From the NCBI RefSeq assembly GCF_905171765.1, contig NC_053392.1, positions 371,175,442 to 371,239,441 of the forward strand: DNA of 64,000 nucleotides, given 5' to 3'. The DNA comes from Bufo bufo. Its lineage: Eukaryota > Chordata > Amphibia > Anura > Bufonidae. Below, in pieces: positions 12,200 through 23,460 of this stretch. The notes under the pieces are model-generated. The model worked only from the letters and a program-made list of their open reading frames with translations, did not search any database and was not told where the DNA came from. The position numbers were made by a program, and so were the translations under genes. The number at the start of each line of letters is the position of its first letter. Positions within the stretch are counted from its first letter, which is position 1.

Positions 12200-12900
12200 C
12201 ACTACACAAAAGGCTTTTCAACATATAAGTGCAACGCTTGACGGTGAATATATTTTTCTTTTGCCACTAGTACACGCCAAACAGGGCTTTAGAATATATA
12301 ACTGCACCGCTGACTGGCAAATATATTTTTTCTTTTTCCACTAATACAAATCACAAAAGGCTTTAGAACAGATAATTTCACCGCTGACCGGCAAATATAT
12401 TTTTATTTTGCCACTAATACACGTCACAAAAGGCTTTAGAACAGATAACTGCACTGCTGATCGTAAAATATATTTTTTCTTTTTCCTCTAATACAGGCAT
12501 CCTCAAACTGCGGCCCTCCAGCTGTTGTAAAACTACAACTCCCAGCATGCCAGAACAGCCTACAGGTATCAGCCTACAGCAGGGCATTGTGGGAGTTGTA
12601 GTTTTACAACAGCTGGAGGGCCGCAGTTTGAGGATGCCTGCTCTAATACATGCCACAAAAGGCTTTAGAACAGATAACTGCACCGCTGACCGGCAAATAT
12701 ATATATTTTTTTTCCACTAATACACGCCACAAAAGGCTTTACAACATATAACTGCGCAGCTGAACGGCAAATATATTTTACTTTTGCCACTAATACACAA
12801 CAAAAAGGGCTGTAATTTTAGCACTTCACCACACAACGGCTAATAAGCCCTTTTTTCCCCACTAATACAAGCCAAAAACTGCTTTAGAACATATAACTGC
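12200..12900 (-). repeat. Subterminal 70-80-bp tandem repeats of hAT copy 2
   Basis: On the minus strand, units of the form 'cactaatacacgccacaaaaggc' (inverted) alternate with 'tgcaccgctgacggcaaatat'-type stretches, about eight imperfect copies. The same array is at 55130-55480 in copy 3. A MITE interrupts it at 12494. Confidence 0.8.
12494..12640. mobile_element. 147-bp palindromic hAT MITE
   Basis: Perfect-looking termini caggcatcctcaaactgcgg and complement, internal 'aactacaactcccagcatgc', and the exact 8-bp duplication ctctaata (12486-12493 and 12641-12648). A second copy of identical length is at 35957-36103. Confidence 0.93.
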
Positions 12901-13524
12901 ACCGCACAAGGACAAATAAGACGTTGAAATATTTCCTTGTAATAAACCCTGTTAATGCTTGTTTCAAACAGCACTTGCACCCTAATAAGAACAGTTTGCT
13001 GGAATTACAGAGCTGTATAATGGCAATTTGGATCCCCAGTCTGTGCAGCAATGTGTAATATAGGATTGTTCCTATTACCCAGGCTGTATCCTACCCTACA
13101 GAACCCTGTTCAACATAAATGCTGTGAAATGATTCCTCTCTATCCTTTCCCTACACCTTGTATAATATTGCCCTGCACTTGCAAATCGTTTTTTTCTAAC
13201 ACTGTCCCTAGCGCCTGCTGGCATCTCTCCCTGCACTAAGTACAATGGCAGAATCTAAGATGGCTGACGCTATTTATAGGGCTGTGACATCACATGGCTG
13301 GCTGACTACTGATTGGCTGCATGCATGGCATTATGGGTGATCTCTCCTTCCCAGAGTTCCTTTCTTCATGTCCCCACACGTGCAGCAGTCATTTTAGGAA
13401 AAAATGCAATTAGTTTACAGGAATCATCGGGAAATTTGACTTCGGTGCGAATGTAATTTTTCCTGAAATTCGGATTGAATTCCACTTTGTCAGCTTCGAT
13501 TCGCTCATCTCAAAACTCAACATC

Positions 13525-13866
13525 AAAAGCCATAACTTTTATTTTTCCGTCAACATAGCTGTACGAGTTGCTTTATGCCGGACAATTTGCATTTTTAAGG
13601 GCACCATTTTGGGGTACATCTGGTAAATTTGGATACATTTTAAACATATTTGGGGGATACAGCTTAAAAAAAATAAAGCAATTCTGCCAAATGTAAGTTT
13701 ACGCCATCTACAGGTTTAGTAAATATGATTTTTCTATACTTTTAGCAGACTTATGGCAAAACTGCAATATGACTGCAACATGTACATATTTTCAGAATGT
13801 TCTTGCAGAGAACATAGGAGTCAATTATCTACTGATCTCTTCCATTTTCAGCTGGTATGGCTAAAG
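13525..13866. mobile_element. Fragment of a long non-autonomous DNA element
   Basis: 'agccataacttttatttttccgtc' followed by 'gggcaccattttggggtac' resembles the interior of the TTAA-type element that starts at 21363. No termini are visible here. Family placement is by resemblance only. Confidence 0.45.
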
Positions 13867-13876
13867 TAGTTGCCGC

Positions 13877-13880
<4 letters not shown>

Positions 13881-13910
<30 letters not shown>
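13881..13910. repeat. (TA)n microsatellite
   Basis: TA tract immediately left of the Tc1 copy at 13911. Confidence 0.95.
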
Positions 13911-13913
<3 letters not shown>

Positions 13914-14854
13914 TACAGACCAAAAGTTTCTCATTCAAAGAATTTTCTTTATTTTCATGACTATGAAAATTGTAGATTCACACTGAAGGCATCAAAACTA
14001 TGAATTAACACATGTGGAATTATATACAGAACAAACAAGTGTGAAACAACTGAAAATTTGTCATATTCTAGGTTCTTCAAAGTAGCCACCTTTTGCTTTG
14101 ATTATTGCTTTGCACACTCTTGGCATTCTCTTGATGAGCTTCAAGAGGTAGTCCCCTGAAATGGTCTTCCAACAGTCTTGAAGGAGTTCCCAGAGATGCT
14201 TAGCACTTGTTGACCCTTTTGCCTTCACTCTGCGGTCCAGCTCACCCCAAACCATCTCGATTGGGTTCAGGTCCGGTGACTGTGGAGGCCAGGTCATCTG
14301 GCACAGCACCCCATCACTCTCCTTCATGGTCAAATAGCCCTTACTTTCAAAGTTTTCCCAATTTTTCAGCTGACTGACTGACCTTCATTTCTTAAAGTAA
14401 TGATGGCCACTCGTTTTTCTTTACTTAGCTGCTTTTTTCTTGCCATAATACAAATTCTAACAGTCTATTCAGTAGGACTATCAACTGTGTATCCACATGA
14501 CTTCTCAACGCCACTAATTGTCCCAACCCCATTTATAAGGCAAGAAATCCCACTTATTAAACCTGACAGGGCACACCTGTGAAGTGAAAACCATTTCAGG
14601 GGACTACCTCTTGAAGCTCATCAAGAGAATGCCTAGAGTGTGCAAAGCAGTAATCAAAGCAAAAGGTGGCTACTTTGAAGAACCTAGAATATGACATATT
14701 TTCAGTTGTTTCACACTTGTTTGTTCTGTATATAATTCCACATGTGTTAATTCATAGTTTTGATGCCTTTAGTGTGAATCTACAATTTTCATATTCATGA
14801 AAATAAAGAAAACTCTTTGAATGAGAAGGTGTGTCCAAACTTTTTGTCTGTACT
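13911..14854. mobile_element. Fold-back Tc1 element with about 250-bp coding TIRs
   Basis: Left end cagtacagaccaaaag and inverted right end cagtacagacaaaaag. Each terminal ~250 bp carries the same block: the end of the transposase (…MPRVCKA…GYFEEPRI) plus 3' tail, in opposite orientations. The left end lacks the 'tggacacaccttctca' stretch. Only the left half keeps further transposase coding, so the element is non-autonomous. It lies within TA repeats. Confidence 0.88.
14061..14333 (-). pseudogene. Tc1 transposase, C-terminal 90 residues
   Basis: Contains SPDLNPIEMVWGELDRR, holding the catalytic Glu of the DDE triad, and ends at GYFEEPRI. The DNA-binding domain and both catalytic Asp residues are absent, so it is not functional. 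It belongs to the fold-back copy 13911-14854. Confidence 0.9.
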
Positions 14855-14869
14855 GTATATATACCTATG

Positions 14870-15190
14870 AGTCTGAAGAGGAATTTACAAACATTTCACA
14901 TAATGCTACCTGGCTTAGATTTTAAGAGATATTATGGGAGTTTTGAAAAGCATCTAAAGGCTATCCAAGGAGACCAATTTCTTAGGAATTTATGGTGGTT
15001 TTGGGTTTCCCAGAAAGCTGACTCATCCAGTCTATAAATTTGGTCTACCTTGGCAATCCATTGTACTGAAGAAGGGATCTCTGTGGACTTCCAGGAGGCA
15101 GTAGCTAGAAGTGGCTCTGCTGCAGTCATTGATAGTAGAATGAGTGCTAATTTCTCAGAACTTCATTAGGGATATATAGTAGAGGCTTGT
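14870..15190 (-). pseudogene. L1-type LINE ORF2, C-terminal remnant
   Basis: On the minus strand 15129-14932 reads ATASWKSTEIPSSVQWIAKV, then a stretch ending NHHKFLRNWSPWIAF. This layout (W-K...P...W...V, then W-x-P-W) is the C-terminal tail of L1 ORF2. I infer that it belongs to the same L1 copy as 19772-21358, 23387-23460, 27140-28029 and 38690-38934, since order and strand agree. Confidence 0.7.
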
Positions 15191-16135
15191 CATATGGAAG
15201 CTTGTAAGGGAAGTCTTACAAATCTTAGTTATAAAATTCCAGATTGTGGACCAAAAGGGTTTGACAATGTCACATACCCACCACATGTGAAAGTACGTGC
15301 CGTTGTCAGATTCACATTTTTATCAGGTATTATGATAAAAGTTGTACATTTTTGTCAGAAGTTCACCTTGCATTACTATGAAGGACTGTACTGGGAAGGA
15401 TGCCATGCCAACCAGGCAAGCTCTGGCTGCTGGACCTTTCAGTGTGACTGGAAACCAAGCCACTCAGGTTTCTGTCTTTGTGTCCAATCCTGGAGCTAAG
15501 TGGGGGCTTTAAGTCAGCTGTTCTCTACCATCATAGCCTAATATTGCGTTTGTCATCGCTAGGCTCTATATTGTACAACTTACTTCAGACTTATAATTAT
15601 CCTCAGGACTGCTGATTATGATTACTTCTACTCTCCTGGAATCAACCCTGGCTAGTATCTGGATTTATTTCTCATGTACTGCGTTCATTGTGTTTGTTTC
15701 TCCTGTTTTTTTGACCCTGCATGCTGACTTATCTTTACCTACCTGGTCATTCTGATAGCTCTGCTACTAATGTGCCTAAACCAGAATTCTGTCATCAAGC
15801 TCCACAAACGTATCCTCGATCCCTAGCAGCTAAATGCATCCTGCCTCTCTGTGGGCTCTGGTGAATTCCTAGGGGTAGCCTTAGTTTCCTACTATTTGGA
15901 GAGGTTTTAGAAGATTGACAACAGATTTTGGGTTTACTGGTTGTGGTCTAGGTGGAGACTGTACTATTACCTAACAATGTTATTGATCTTATGAGGTATC
16001 ATATGCCATCTACTATTTTGAAACTATTTTCTCGTATCCTGCAACATCTGAAAACTGCTTTGGGAGCTTTCATAATTGTAATCAGTGTCTCCTTAGAAAA
16101 GCTGGTGTTAATGGATTGTTTCTTCATGCAGTGAT
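15191..16135. other. Unassigned, possibly decayed L1
   Basis: No protein I recognise. By position it would supply missing L1 ORF2 sequence between 15190 and the Tc1 insertion at 16138. The C/T-rich stretch at 15500-15760 could instead be a retroelement leader. Confidence 0.3.
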
Positions 16136-16137
16136 TA

Positions 16138-17510
16138 CAGTGCCTTGAAAAAGTATTCACACCCCTTGAACTTTTCCACATTTTTTCACTTTACACCCAC
16201 AAACTTAAATGTATTTTATTGGAATTTTATGTGCTAGACCAACACAAAGTAGCAAGTATGTGAAGTGAAAAGAAAATAATACATGGTTTTTAATTTTTGA
16301 TAAATTAAAATCTGAAAAGTGTGGCATGTATTTGTATTCATCCCTCCTGAGTCAATACTTTGTAGGACTACCTTTCACTGCAATTATATCTGCAGGTCTT
16401 TTGGGGGTATGTCTCTACCAGCTTTGCACATCTAGAGGCTGAAATGTTTGCCCATTCTTCTTTGCAAAATAGCTCAATCTCAGTCAGATTGGATGGAGAG
16501 TGTCTGTGAACAGCAATTTTCAAGTCTTACCACAGATACTCAATGGGATTTAGGTCTGGAGTTTGACTGGGCCATTCTAACACATGAATATTATTTCATC
16601 TGAGCCATTCCATTGTAGCTATGGCTGTATGTTTAGAGTCGTTGTCCTGCTGGAAGGTAAACTTCCGCCCAAGTCTTTTGCAGTCTCTATCAGGTTTTCC
16701 TCCAGGATTGTCCTGTATTTTGCTCCATCCATCTTCCAATCAACACTGACCAGCTTCCATGTCCCTGCAGAAGAAAACCATCACCACAGCACAGCACAGC
16801 ATGATACTGCAACCACGTTTTGCGGTGAGAATGGTGTGTTCACGGTGATGTGTAGTGTTAGTTTTCTACAACACATAGCATTTTGCATTTAGGCCAAAAA
16901 GTTCAACTTTGGTCTTTTTTGACCAGAGCACTTTCTTCCACATGTTTGCTGTGTCCCCTACATGGCTTGTGGCAAACTGCAAACGGAACTTCTTATTGCT
17001 TGCTTTCAAAAATGGCTTTCTTCTTGTCACTCTTCCATAAAGGCCATTCTTGTGGAGTACACGACTAATAGTTGTCCTGTGGACAGATTCTCCCACCTGA
17101 GATGTGGATCTCTGCAGCTCCTCCAGAGTGACCATGGGCCTTTTGACCACTGCTCTAATTAGTGCTTTCCTTGCATGGGCTGTCAGTTTAGGTGGGCAAC
17201 CATGTCTTGGTAGTTTTGCAGTTGTACCATCCATTTTTAGATGATAGATTGAACAGTGCTATGTGAGATGTTAAGAGTTTTAGCTGTTTTTTATAACCTA
17301 ACCCTGCTTTATACTTCTTTTATCCCTGACCTGTTTGTTGTGTTCCTTGGTTTTCATTATGCTTTTTGATCACTGATGTTCACTAACAAAACTCTAAGGC
17401 CTTTACAGAACAGCTGTAGTTATACTGAGAATAAATTACACACAGGTGGACTCTATTTACTAACTAGGTGACTTCTAAATCAGTTGGTCACACTGAATTT
17501 CATTTAGGAA
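16138..17510 (-). mobile_element. Tc1-like element, one end missing
   Basis: Left terminus cagtgccttgaaaaagtatt follows TA (16136-16137). The minus strand encodes a decayed transposase. The right part has the family's subterminal 'acacaggtggactctattta' but stops near 17510 before any TIR. Confidence 0.85.
16866..17234 (-). pseudogene. Tc1 transposase, N-terminal half, catalytic Asp lost
   Basis: The minus strand shows the second HTH region (PRHGCPPKLTAHARKALIRA, then RTTISRVLHKNGLYGRV) and reaches the first catalytic motif, where WSDE-type sequence is replaced by VLWSKKTKVELFG, so the first Asp is Lys. The first HTH has no open frame, and catalytic sequence beyond 16866 towards 16138 is broken. 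Confidence 0.85.
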
Positions 17511-17984
17511 TGTATAAGATTCATTCAGGGTGGGGTCTGAGTGTGGAAGGATGTCTTTGATTTGTATGAGAGTAAAATTAAAACCCAGGAGCAAAGAGGT
17601 CTGCCAATGTGAAGGAACACTCTAATGTTGATAGGAGAAAACTTAGGCTTTATTTGGAAACACATTTTGTCACTGGAATAGTGACTTTGTCAGGCCATAT
17701 ATAACAATCCACAAAGTCAGAGTTTATAAAAGGTTATCAATGAGGCAGAAGGGATGGATGGGGGAGGAGGGAAGGGAGGGAAGTAGGATGGTGGAGGAGG
17801 GAAGGGAGGGAAGTGGGATGGGGAGGGGGAGTAGTAGGAGGGAAAATAGGTTACAAGCAACAAACAAAGGTGGAGAAACGCAAATATATGTGCATACACC
17901 AGGGTTATAAAACAAATTAATGGTTTCAAAATGAGGTATCAATGTTCCCATTCAATCCATTAGGCTGTAAAGATGATAGCTTAA

Positions 17985-18720
17985 AGGGTTTCTGTCACCC
18001 CGCAAAACTCATATTTTTTTTTTGGGATAGTTAGATTGCTCATAGTGCGATATAGCAGAATATAATGCTCTTACTTACTTTCATGCGGCCGATTCTTTAT
18101 AAAACGAACTTTTATAATATGTAAATGAGGGCTCTACCAGCAAGTAGGGCGTCTACTTGCTGGTAGCTGCTGCTGAAATCCGCCCCCTCGCCGTGTTGAT
18201 TGACAGGGCCAGCCGTGATCTCCTCCTCCGGCCGGCCCTGTCAGTAATTCAAAAATCGCGCGCCTCGCGTCATTCGGCGCAGGCGCTCTGAGATGAGGAG
18301 GCTCGTATCCTCAGCACTCCCTCAGTGCGCCTGCGCCGATGACGTCTTCTCTTTCGGTGATGTCATCGGCGCAGGTGCACTGAGGGAGTGCTGAGGATAC
18401 GAGCCTCCTCATCTCAGAGCGCCTGCGCCGAATGACGCGAGGCGCGCGATTTTTGAATTACTGACAGGGCCGGCCGGAGGAGGAGATCACGGCTGGCCCT
18501 GTCAATCAACACGGCGAGGGGGCGGATTTCTGCAGCAGCTACCAGCAAGTAGACGCCCTACTTGCTGGTAGAGCCCTCATTTACATATTATAAAAGTTCG
18601 TTTTATAAAGAATCGGCCGCATGAAAGTAAGTAAGAGCATTATATTCTGCTATATCGCACTATGAGCAATCTAACTATCCAAAAAAAAAAAAATGAGTTT
18701 TGCGGGGTGACAGAAACCCT
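17985..18720. mobile_element. 736-bp palindromic TTAA MITE
   Basis: Flanked by TTAA at 17981-17984 and 18721-18724. Termini are agggtttctgtcaccccgc and complement. Two 359-bp arms (17985-18343 and 18362-18720) are near-complete inverted repeats around an 18-nt loop. The arms have an AT-rich outer part and a GC-rich inner part ('cgcgcgcctcgcgtcattcg'). TTAA targets suggest piggyBac- or Kolobok-type mobilisation; no coding capacity. Confidence 0.93.
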
Positions 18721-18729
18721 TTAAAGATC

Positions 18730-19172
18730 CAAAAAGCTTCTCATTGCTTTAATCTCCTCAGTCTGTTGGGGTTATCAGCTGAAATTTGTTCAATGGGAAA
18801 GCAGATTATAGAGTCAAATTTACTATTTTGTGTTTGAGAGTAATAGCCGGAAATGCTATGCTTTTGGTTATTCAATACTTTTGATCTGTGCTTGTTCAAA
18901 CAACAGTGCGATGGTTGTGCGGTTTGATCAATTTATTGAAGATTGCATGGGCATTGGAGGAAATAGATGACATAATCAGAATTATAGTTCACCGGTCTTG
19001 ATCGTGAAGGATTCACATGTGGATAAAATGGATTTTGTTCTGTTTGGTACAGTATAGCAACAGAGACATTGTTTGGAACCATATCTGTAGGTCCCAATGA
19101 TGTGGTAAGAGGGTTTAAGGGTTTGATGGCTAGGGGCCGACGTAAATGACTGGGTGCTAGGATGTTTCCCAA
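18730..19172 (-). pseudogene. Penelope-like GIY-YIG endonuclease remnant (copy 2)
   Basis: The frame 19172-18933 reads MGNILAPSHLRRPL, then SDYVIYFLQCPCNLQ, which is the linker and the start of the endonuclease in Penelope-like elements (compare IYIITCPCKKQYIGRT in copy 1). Downstream, broken frames still show an ITPTD...SNEKLFGSL-like C-terminus near 18790-18730. The conserved YVGRT part and catalytic residues are not intact. Confidence 0.75.
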
Positions 19173-19440
19173 AGTGATGGAACATCTGTAAGTAATTTTA
19201 GTCTGTCAGAATCTCTTTGCCTAGAATGTTATCGTTCTTCAGCATGTGTCGGTGGCGTTGGAGGATCTTTTTGATGAAAGTGTGACTTGAATTGTATGTT
19301 CTGATGAAATTTTAAGAAAAAGAGCCTATATTAGCTTGCAAAGATTTTTGGGCGGATAAGAGGTAGTTTGCTTGGGTCAAAGCGTTGCATTTCTTGATGG
19401 CATTTTTGATTAGTTGTGAGGGATAATGTTTTTCTCTAAG

Positions 19441-19480
19441 GCCTGATGAAGTCATATTCCAGTGATGAAATGCGCTGCCA
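19441..19480 (+). ncRNA. Hammerhead-ribozyme-like motif in Penelope copy 2 end
   Basis: CTGATGA at 19443-19449 and GAAA at 19467-19470 flank a potential helix II. The second copy, on the minus strand near 17680, has a mutated core but a better helix II (gtcact and agtgac). Hammerhead motifs at Penelope-like termini are established; whether this one folds or cleaves is untested, and GAAAT replaces the usual GAAAC. Confidence 0.45.
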
Positions 19481-19771
19481 AATAAAGTCTCAGTTTTCTT
19501 CTATTAACACATTCACCATTGGAGTGTTCTTTCAACTTGGCAAGTGCCCCTGCTCCTACGCACACAGAAATTTCTACTTACCATCCTGCAGACTGCCTTC
19601 CTCCACCAATGATATGCTTCATCTCAGAGTTGCACCTGGTTAGCACAACCATTTGAGTTAATCCTCTATCTACTGCACCTCCTGATGCCTTTTCTTCTTG
19701 CTTTGTGTGATCCTGCCCTATTGGAGCGCCTTGCGTCTTCTTTTTTAAATTCAGATTCTGATTTGTATGAG

Positions 19772-21358
19772 GGCATATGTAGGTTACTGACAAGATTTAT
19801 AAAGTTCCAAATATTGTATGTAATTTTGGTATATAGTTTAAGGTAAGGCGGTAGTACTCATATGCTACTGGTATACGATTTGTATAGGAGACATCTGGTT
19901 CTCTACTGCCATCCAATATTTCTGTATGGGCATGATCTGCCACACAGTTGACATGAATAGCTTTTTAGTAGAACAGGACATTTTGGTAAACCCAGATTCC
20001 TCCATTGTCTTCTGGTCGTAGTAAAGTGTTGTAGGCAATTCTGGGCCTGGAGGTATGCCAGAAGCATTTTGTAACTAACCTTTTTAGGATGATTTAGGTT
20101 TTTATGTATCATCCAGGATGCAAAAGGGATGCGCAAAGTGTCTATCTTTTGTGCTATTTGATCTAATATGGGTTTATAGATTAGCAGGTAGAAGATAAAT
20201 CTGGGGAGATTATGATAACAAGGTAGCGTAGAGTTTGTTTAGACTAATCAAAAAGAGATTAGAGTCTGCTAATTCATTCTGGTGTGATTAAGCCAGGATT
20301 ATGCTTAAAATTTGGGATTTGGACATACAGTATTTATCTGATAGCCCAATATAAAACCAAACTCTTGAAACAAATCTGGTAAATGAGGGTGGACCTATTC
20401 TGGATTCATGATTAAAAAAACATATATGAAGGCAGAAACTTTGTGTTCACTACCTCCGCAGGAGAACCCGCAAACCTCATTTTGTGATCTGATTTTAAGT
20501 AGCAAGGTTTCTATTGTTAACATAAAAAGGAGAGGGAAACCCTAACAAGTTCCATTACTGATATAAAAAAAACAGGAACATATATTATTGACTAATATTT
20601 GCTCTGTAGAAGATTGGTAAATGTTGAGGGTGGCGTTCACAAATTGAATTGGGACACTTTCATAAATAACCAATTGACTCTGCTGAAAGCTTTTTCGGCA
20701 ACTGCACCAAGAAGAATAGCAGATGTGGAAATGGTTTGTATTTAATGTAAAAGCTGTAGCATCCTATAAGTGTTGCCTGTACCCTTCCTGGGGTTCATTT
20801 CAGTGCAGTAATTACAGTATGTCTTGATTGGTAAATGGTTGCCAAACGAATTGCATTTGGTTATTAGTAAGTGTGGTGAGGTCAATGGAGGCAAGGAAGG
20901 ATTTGGCTTTTTTTTTCTTTGTTCAGAGATCTCAGAGGAGTCTGATAAGATTATATAATTACAGAACTAAGCAAAGATAGATCTAGTATCATATAAGGTT
21001 GTTCCATTACTGGATTTCCGAGTGGGTATAAAGGCTTTTGCTTTTCTTAGTTTTGTTTGGTATATCATAAATGTAGTGGGTTTATGTCCATGAACATAGT
21101 TATTAAATTGAGAAGAGAGATCAATTTTAACAGATTTTAAGTTTATATTTTTGAAATATTTTATATAATATTTTAATCATATTTTTGAGTTCAGATCTAA
21201 GGTCAACTAGATCTTTAGCATGAGAATCAATCATCAGATTTTTTCAGATCTAAGGTCAACAAGGTCTTGAGCATGAGAATCAATCATCAGGTTTTTTCTG
21301 AGTCTCAAGGTGGTAAATATAGTTTAAAAGCTCATTTACTTTCTCACCTCTCTTGTTT
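19772..21358 (-). pseudogene. L1 ORF2 linker and reverse transcriptase remnant
   Basis: On the minus strand, near 21350, the frame shows GEKVNELLNYIYHLETQ, then near 21080 NYVHGHKPTTFMIYQTKLRK, both matching the L1 EN-RT linker. Near 20708-20672 it reads AEKAFSRVNWLF, the RT palm motif whose usual DAEKAFD is altered, and near 20550 a degraded NGT-x-QG-x-PLS motif. The part at 20136-19903 (RIPFASWMIHKNLNHPKK) is further C-terminal. A 57-bp tandem duplication is at 21183-21300. No intact YADD box is visible. Confidence 0.78.
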
Positions 21359-21362
21359 TTAA

Positions 21363-23382
21363 CCCCTTAAATGCCAGGTCCAATTTCGTTTTTATCACCA
21401 CACGTTCCAATAGCCATAACTTTTTTAATTTTACTTTCATATAGCCATATGATGGCTTATTTTTGTGGGAAAAGTTGTATTTTTTAATGGCACCATTTCA
21501 TTTACCATGTCTTGTATTGGAAAACAGGAAAGCTAATTCTTGTGGGGTTAAATTGAAAAAAAAAAACACCTCACAATTCTGTCAAGGTTTTTGGGAACTG
21601 CCTGCCCGTCGGTCTGAAACAAATGTGGTCACCGGGGGCAGGCAGTTCCGAGAACAGCCGCCGGGGGCCTTCATCGGGCTGTTCTCGGAACTGCCTGCCC
21701 CCAGTGACCGCATTTATTTCAGACCGGCTCGCTGCACAGGTAAGGGCTTACCTGTGCTTCGCCGGACTTGTGAGTCAAGATGGCAGCCCGCATGTGTTCG
21801 CTGGCGAACACTGCGAACTGGCCATCACTGTTGCAGAACTCCAAGCAACCAGACAGAGGTTAAACAATAGTGAATTTATTAAATAAACGGCAGTACAGTC
21901 CAAACCAGTAAGCATATACGGGTAACTAACCCGAATAATAACCTGTGCAGGGAAACACCAAGGGGACAGCCAGTGACCAGGCCAAAGTTCTTTTGCGCAG
22001 TATTAGTTCATAACGTGGTACCTAGGGATGAGACGTCAGGATTTCCAGGGTCCGATCCAAGGTCATATACGAGACAAACTGTTCAGCAAAGATGAAGTAT
22101 CCAGAGGCAGTCTCTAGAGATAAATCGATGAAGGCAGAGGTCATGCACAGGTAAGTCTGGGACATTATGAACTGCAACATACACCCGGGTTGTCAAAACA
22201 ACAGTGGGCACTGACCAGCCAGGGAGATCACCTTTTAAGTACCTGCTAGCCAATCACAAAGTGCCATGTGTCTATTTCTCATAGGTCATATAATGACCCT
22301 AATCCCTGACACTTGTGCGGCCTAGGCTGGTCCTTAGTCACTTAACCTATGCCTGCCCTCTTATCTACTAGAATTTACGTACAGGTATTTTCCCCGTCAG
22401 TGGCCGGCATAGTGAATAAGATGCACGTACGTTCGGGTGCGTATCTTTTTACGAACCTCCTCTCGATCGTCCGCGCGGACGCTTGAGCGGTCCATCATGA
22501 ATACACGATCGCGTCAGCACGGACGCCGGAACGGATCCCGCAGGTGATACCGGAGACAGGACCGGCCGCTGCGTGCCGCCACTAGTCTGGTCAATCTGCC
22601 TCGAGACCCCGGCGGTCTTCCCCTCCAGCGACCATACTGACGCACATGCGTGACCTGTCCCGCTACTCCAATGGGGTCCCCCGCAGGCCAAGCCCCACGA
22701 GGACCCCTGGGGAACCCAGTGGATCGCGGAACAGTAGAGTGTCTTAAATTGATATTACATCATTCACTGCACGCTAAAAATGATGTGACGTCCTTATTCT
22801 GTGGCTCACTGCGATTATGGTGATACCAAACTTGTATAGTTTTTTTTTCCGTTACGGTTTACACTGCACAGGAAAAATATTTTTATATTTTAATTAAGAA
22901 ATTGAGACCTTTTCGGACACGGCTATATCTATTATGTCTATTTTTAATTGTTTATATACTTTTTTAAACTTTTTATGTTTTTTCGCAGTAACTTTTAGCC
23001 TTAGGGGGCTAGAACATGGGATCTTTTGATCCCTTGTCCCATTCACCCTAAATGAGATCTTTTAGGGTGAATGGCATTCTAATGCGCTCTCTGATGAGCT
23101 GTCCCTCATGCACAGCTTAGCAGGAAGTTTACCATGACAGGCCTAGGAAGCTTCTGCTCGATTTTACTGCAGGGGCTGTGATCAGAAGGCAGAGGGACCT
23201 GCATCCCTCTAACTAACCTCACAGATTCTGCAATTGCTGTTGAACATGGCATCTGATGGGTTAAATGATGGGTTATTATACAGCCAGCACCCGCCATGTA
23301 TTGAGCAGGCTTACCGCAGCAGCCCTCTACATACAAACCCCCATCCTCTGTGGAGTACAGGTATGTCACATGGCTGAAGTGG
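21363..23382. mobile_element. Long non-autonomous TTAA-type element
   Basis: Left end ccccttaaatgccaggtcc follows TTAA (21359-21362). The inverted right end reads ccacttcagccatgtgac and is followed by TTAG (23383-23386), a probable mutated TTAA. It contains a hairpin with ~52-bp arms (21609-21660 and 21678-21729) and a GC-rich insertion (21829-22733). It interrupts L1 ORF2: the linker sequence on both sides joins in order. Confidence 0.7.
21829..22733 (-). mobile_element. Candidate solo LTR
   Basis: A 905-bp GC-rich block with TGTT...AACA termini and, on the minus strand near the end, an AATAAA-type signal ('tttatttaataaattc'). I see no matching 5-bp target duplication (atcac left, gtaga right), so the LTR assignment is tentative. 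Confidence 0.35.
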
Positions 23383-23386
23383 TTAG

Positions 23387-23460
23387 GGTGGTAGACTAAG
23401 GCAATACATTCCCCTTGGAAGAAGGCTTTGTGTTTTTCACATAAGAGTTCTGGGGAGACA
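23387..23460 (-). pseudogene. L1 ORF2 EN-RT linker fragment
   Basis: The minus strand reads SPELLCEKHKAFFQGECIAL, matching the L1 block that precedes the RT (usual form: W-E-x-x-K-A-x-x-R-G). It sits between CR1 and the TTAA element and supplies the expected piece upstream of 21358. Confidence 0.72.

Larger units (their letters stand above)
9720..13513 (-). mobile_element. hAT transposon copy 2, internally deleted, with nested insertions
   Basis: The 5' end is at the right: the inverted sequence before 13513 reads gagatgagcgaatcgaag, matching the start of copy 3 at 54537. The leader, transposase fragments and 3' part (9720-10400) match copy 3 in the same order on the opposite strand, so both belong to one family. 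The N-terminal half of the transposase is deleted. The left terminus is not visible, so the left border is where similarity fades. Nested inside are a hAT MITE (9915-10187), a solo LTR (10588-11088) and a second MITE (12494-12640). Confidence 0.8.
17571..19758 (-). mobile_element. Penelope-like element copy 2, decayed
   Basis: Flanked by the 13-bp duplication tgatttgtatgag (17558-17570 and 19759-19771). A terminal repeat sits near 17590-17710 on the minus strand and, inverted, near 19440-19560 on the plus strand ('ccaaataaagtctcagtttt' and its variant). Both contain a hammerhead-like core. Between them, a minus-strand GIY-YIG endonuclease remnant runs from 19172 to about 18730. A TTAA MITE (17985-18720) and a GGA-rich purine tract (17755-17835) lie inside. 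The reverse transcriptase is missing. Confidence 0.82.

Noticed and set aside
15194..15499. 102-codon plus-strand frame as a host exon
   Set aside because: No recognisable domain, no splice context I can defend, and the position is inside the fragmented L1.
19903..20136. Host Cys-rich protein (CQLCGRSCPYRN)
   Set aside because: Order and strand place it in the C-terminal part of L1 ORF2; the Cys pattern alone is not a zinc-finger family match.
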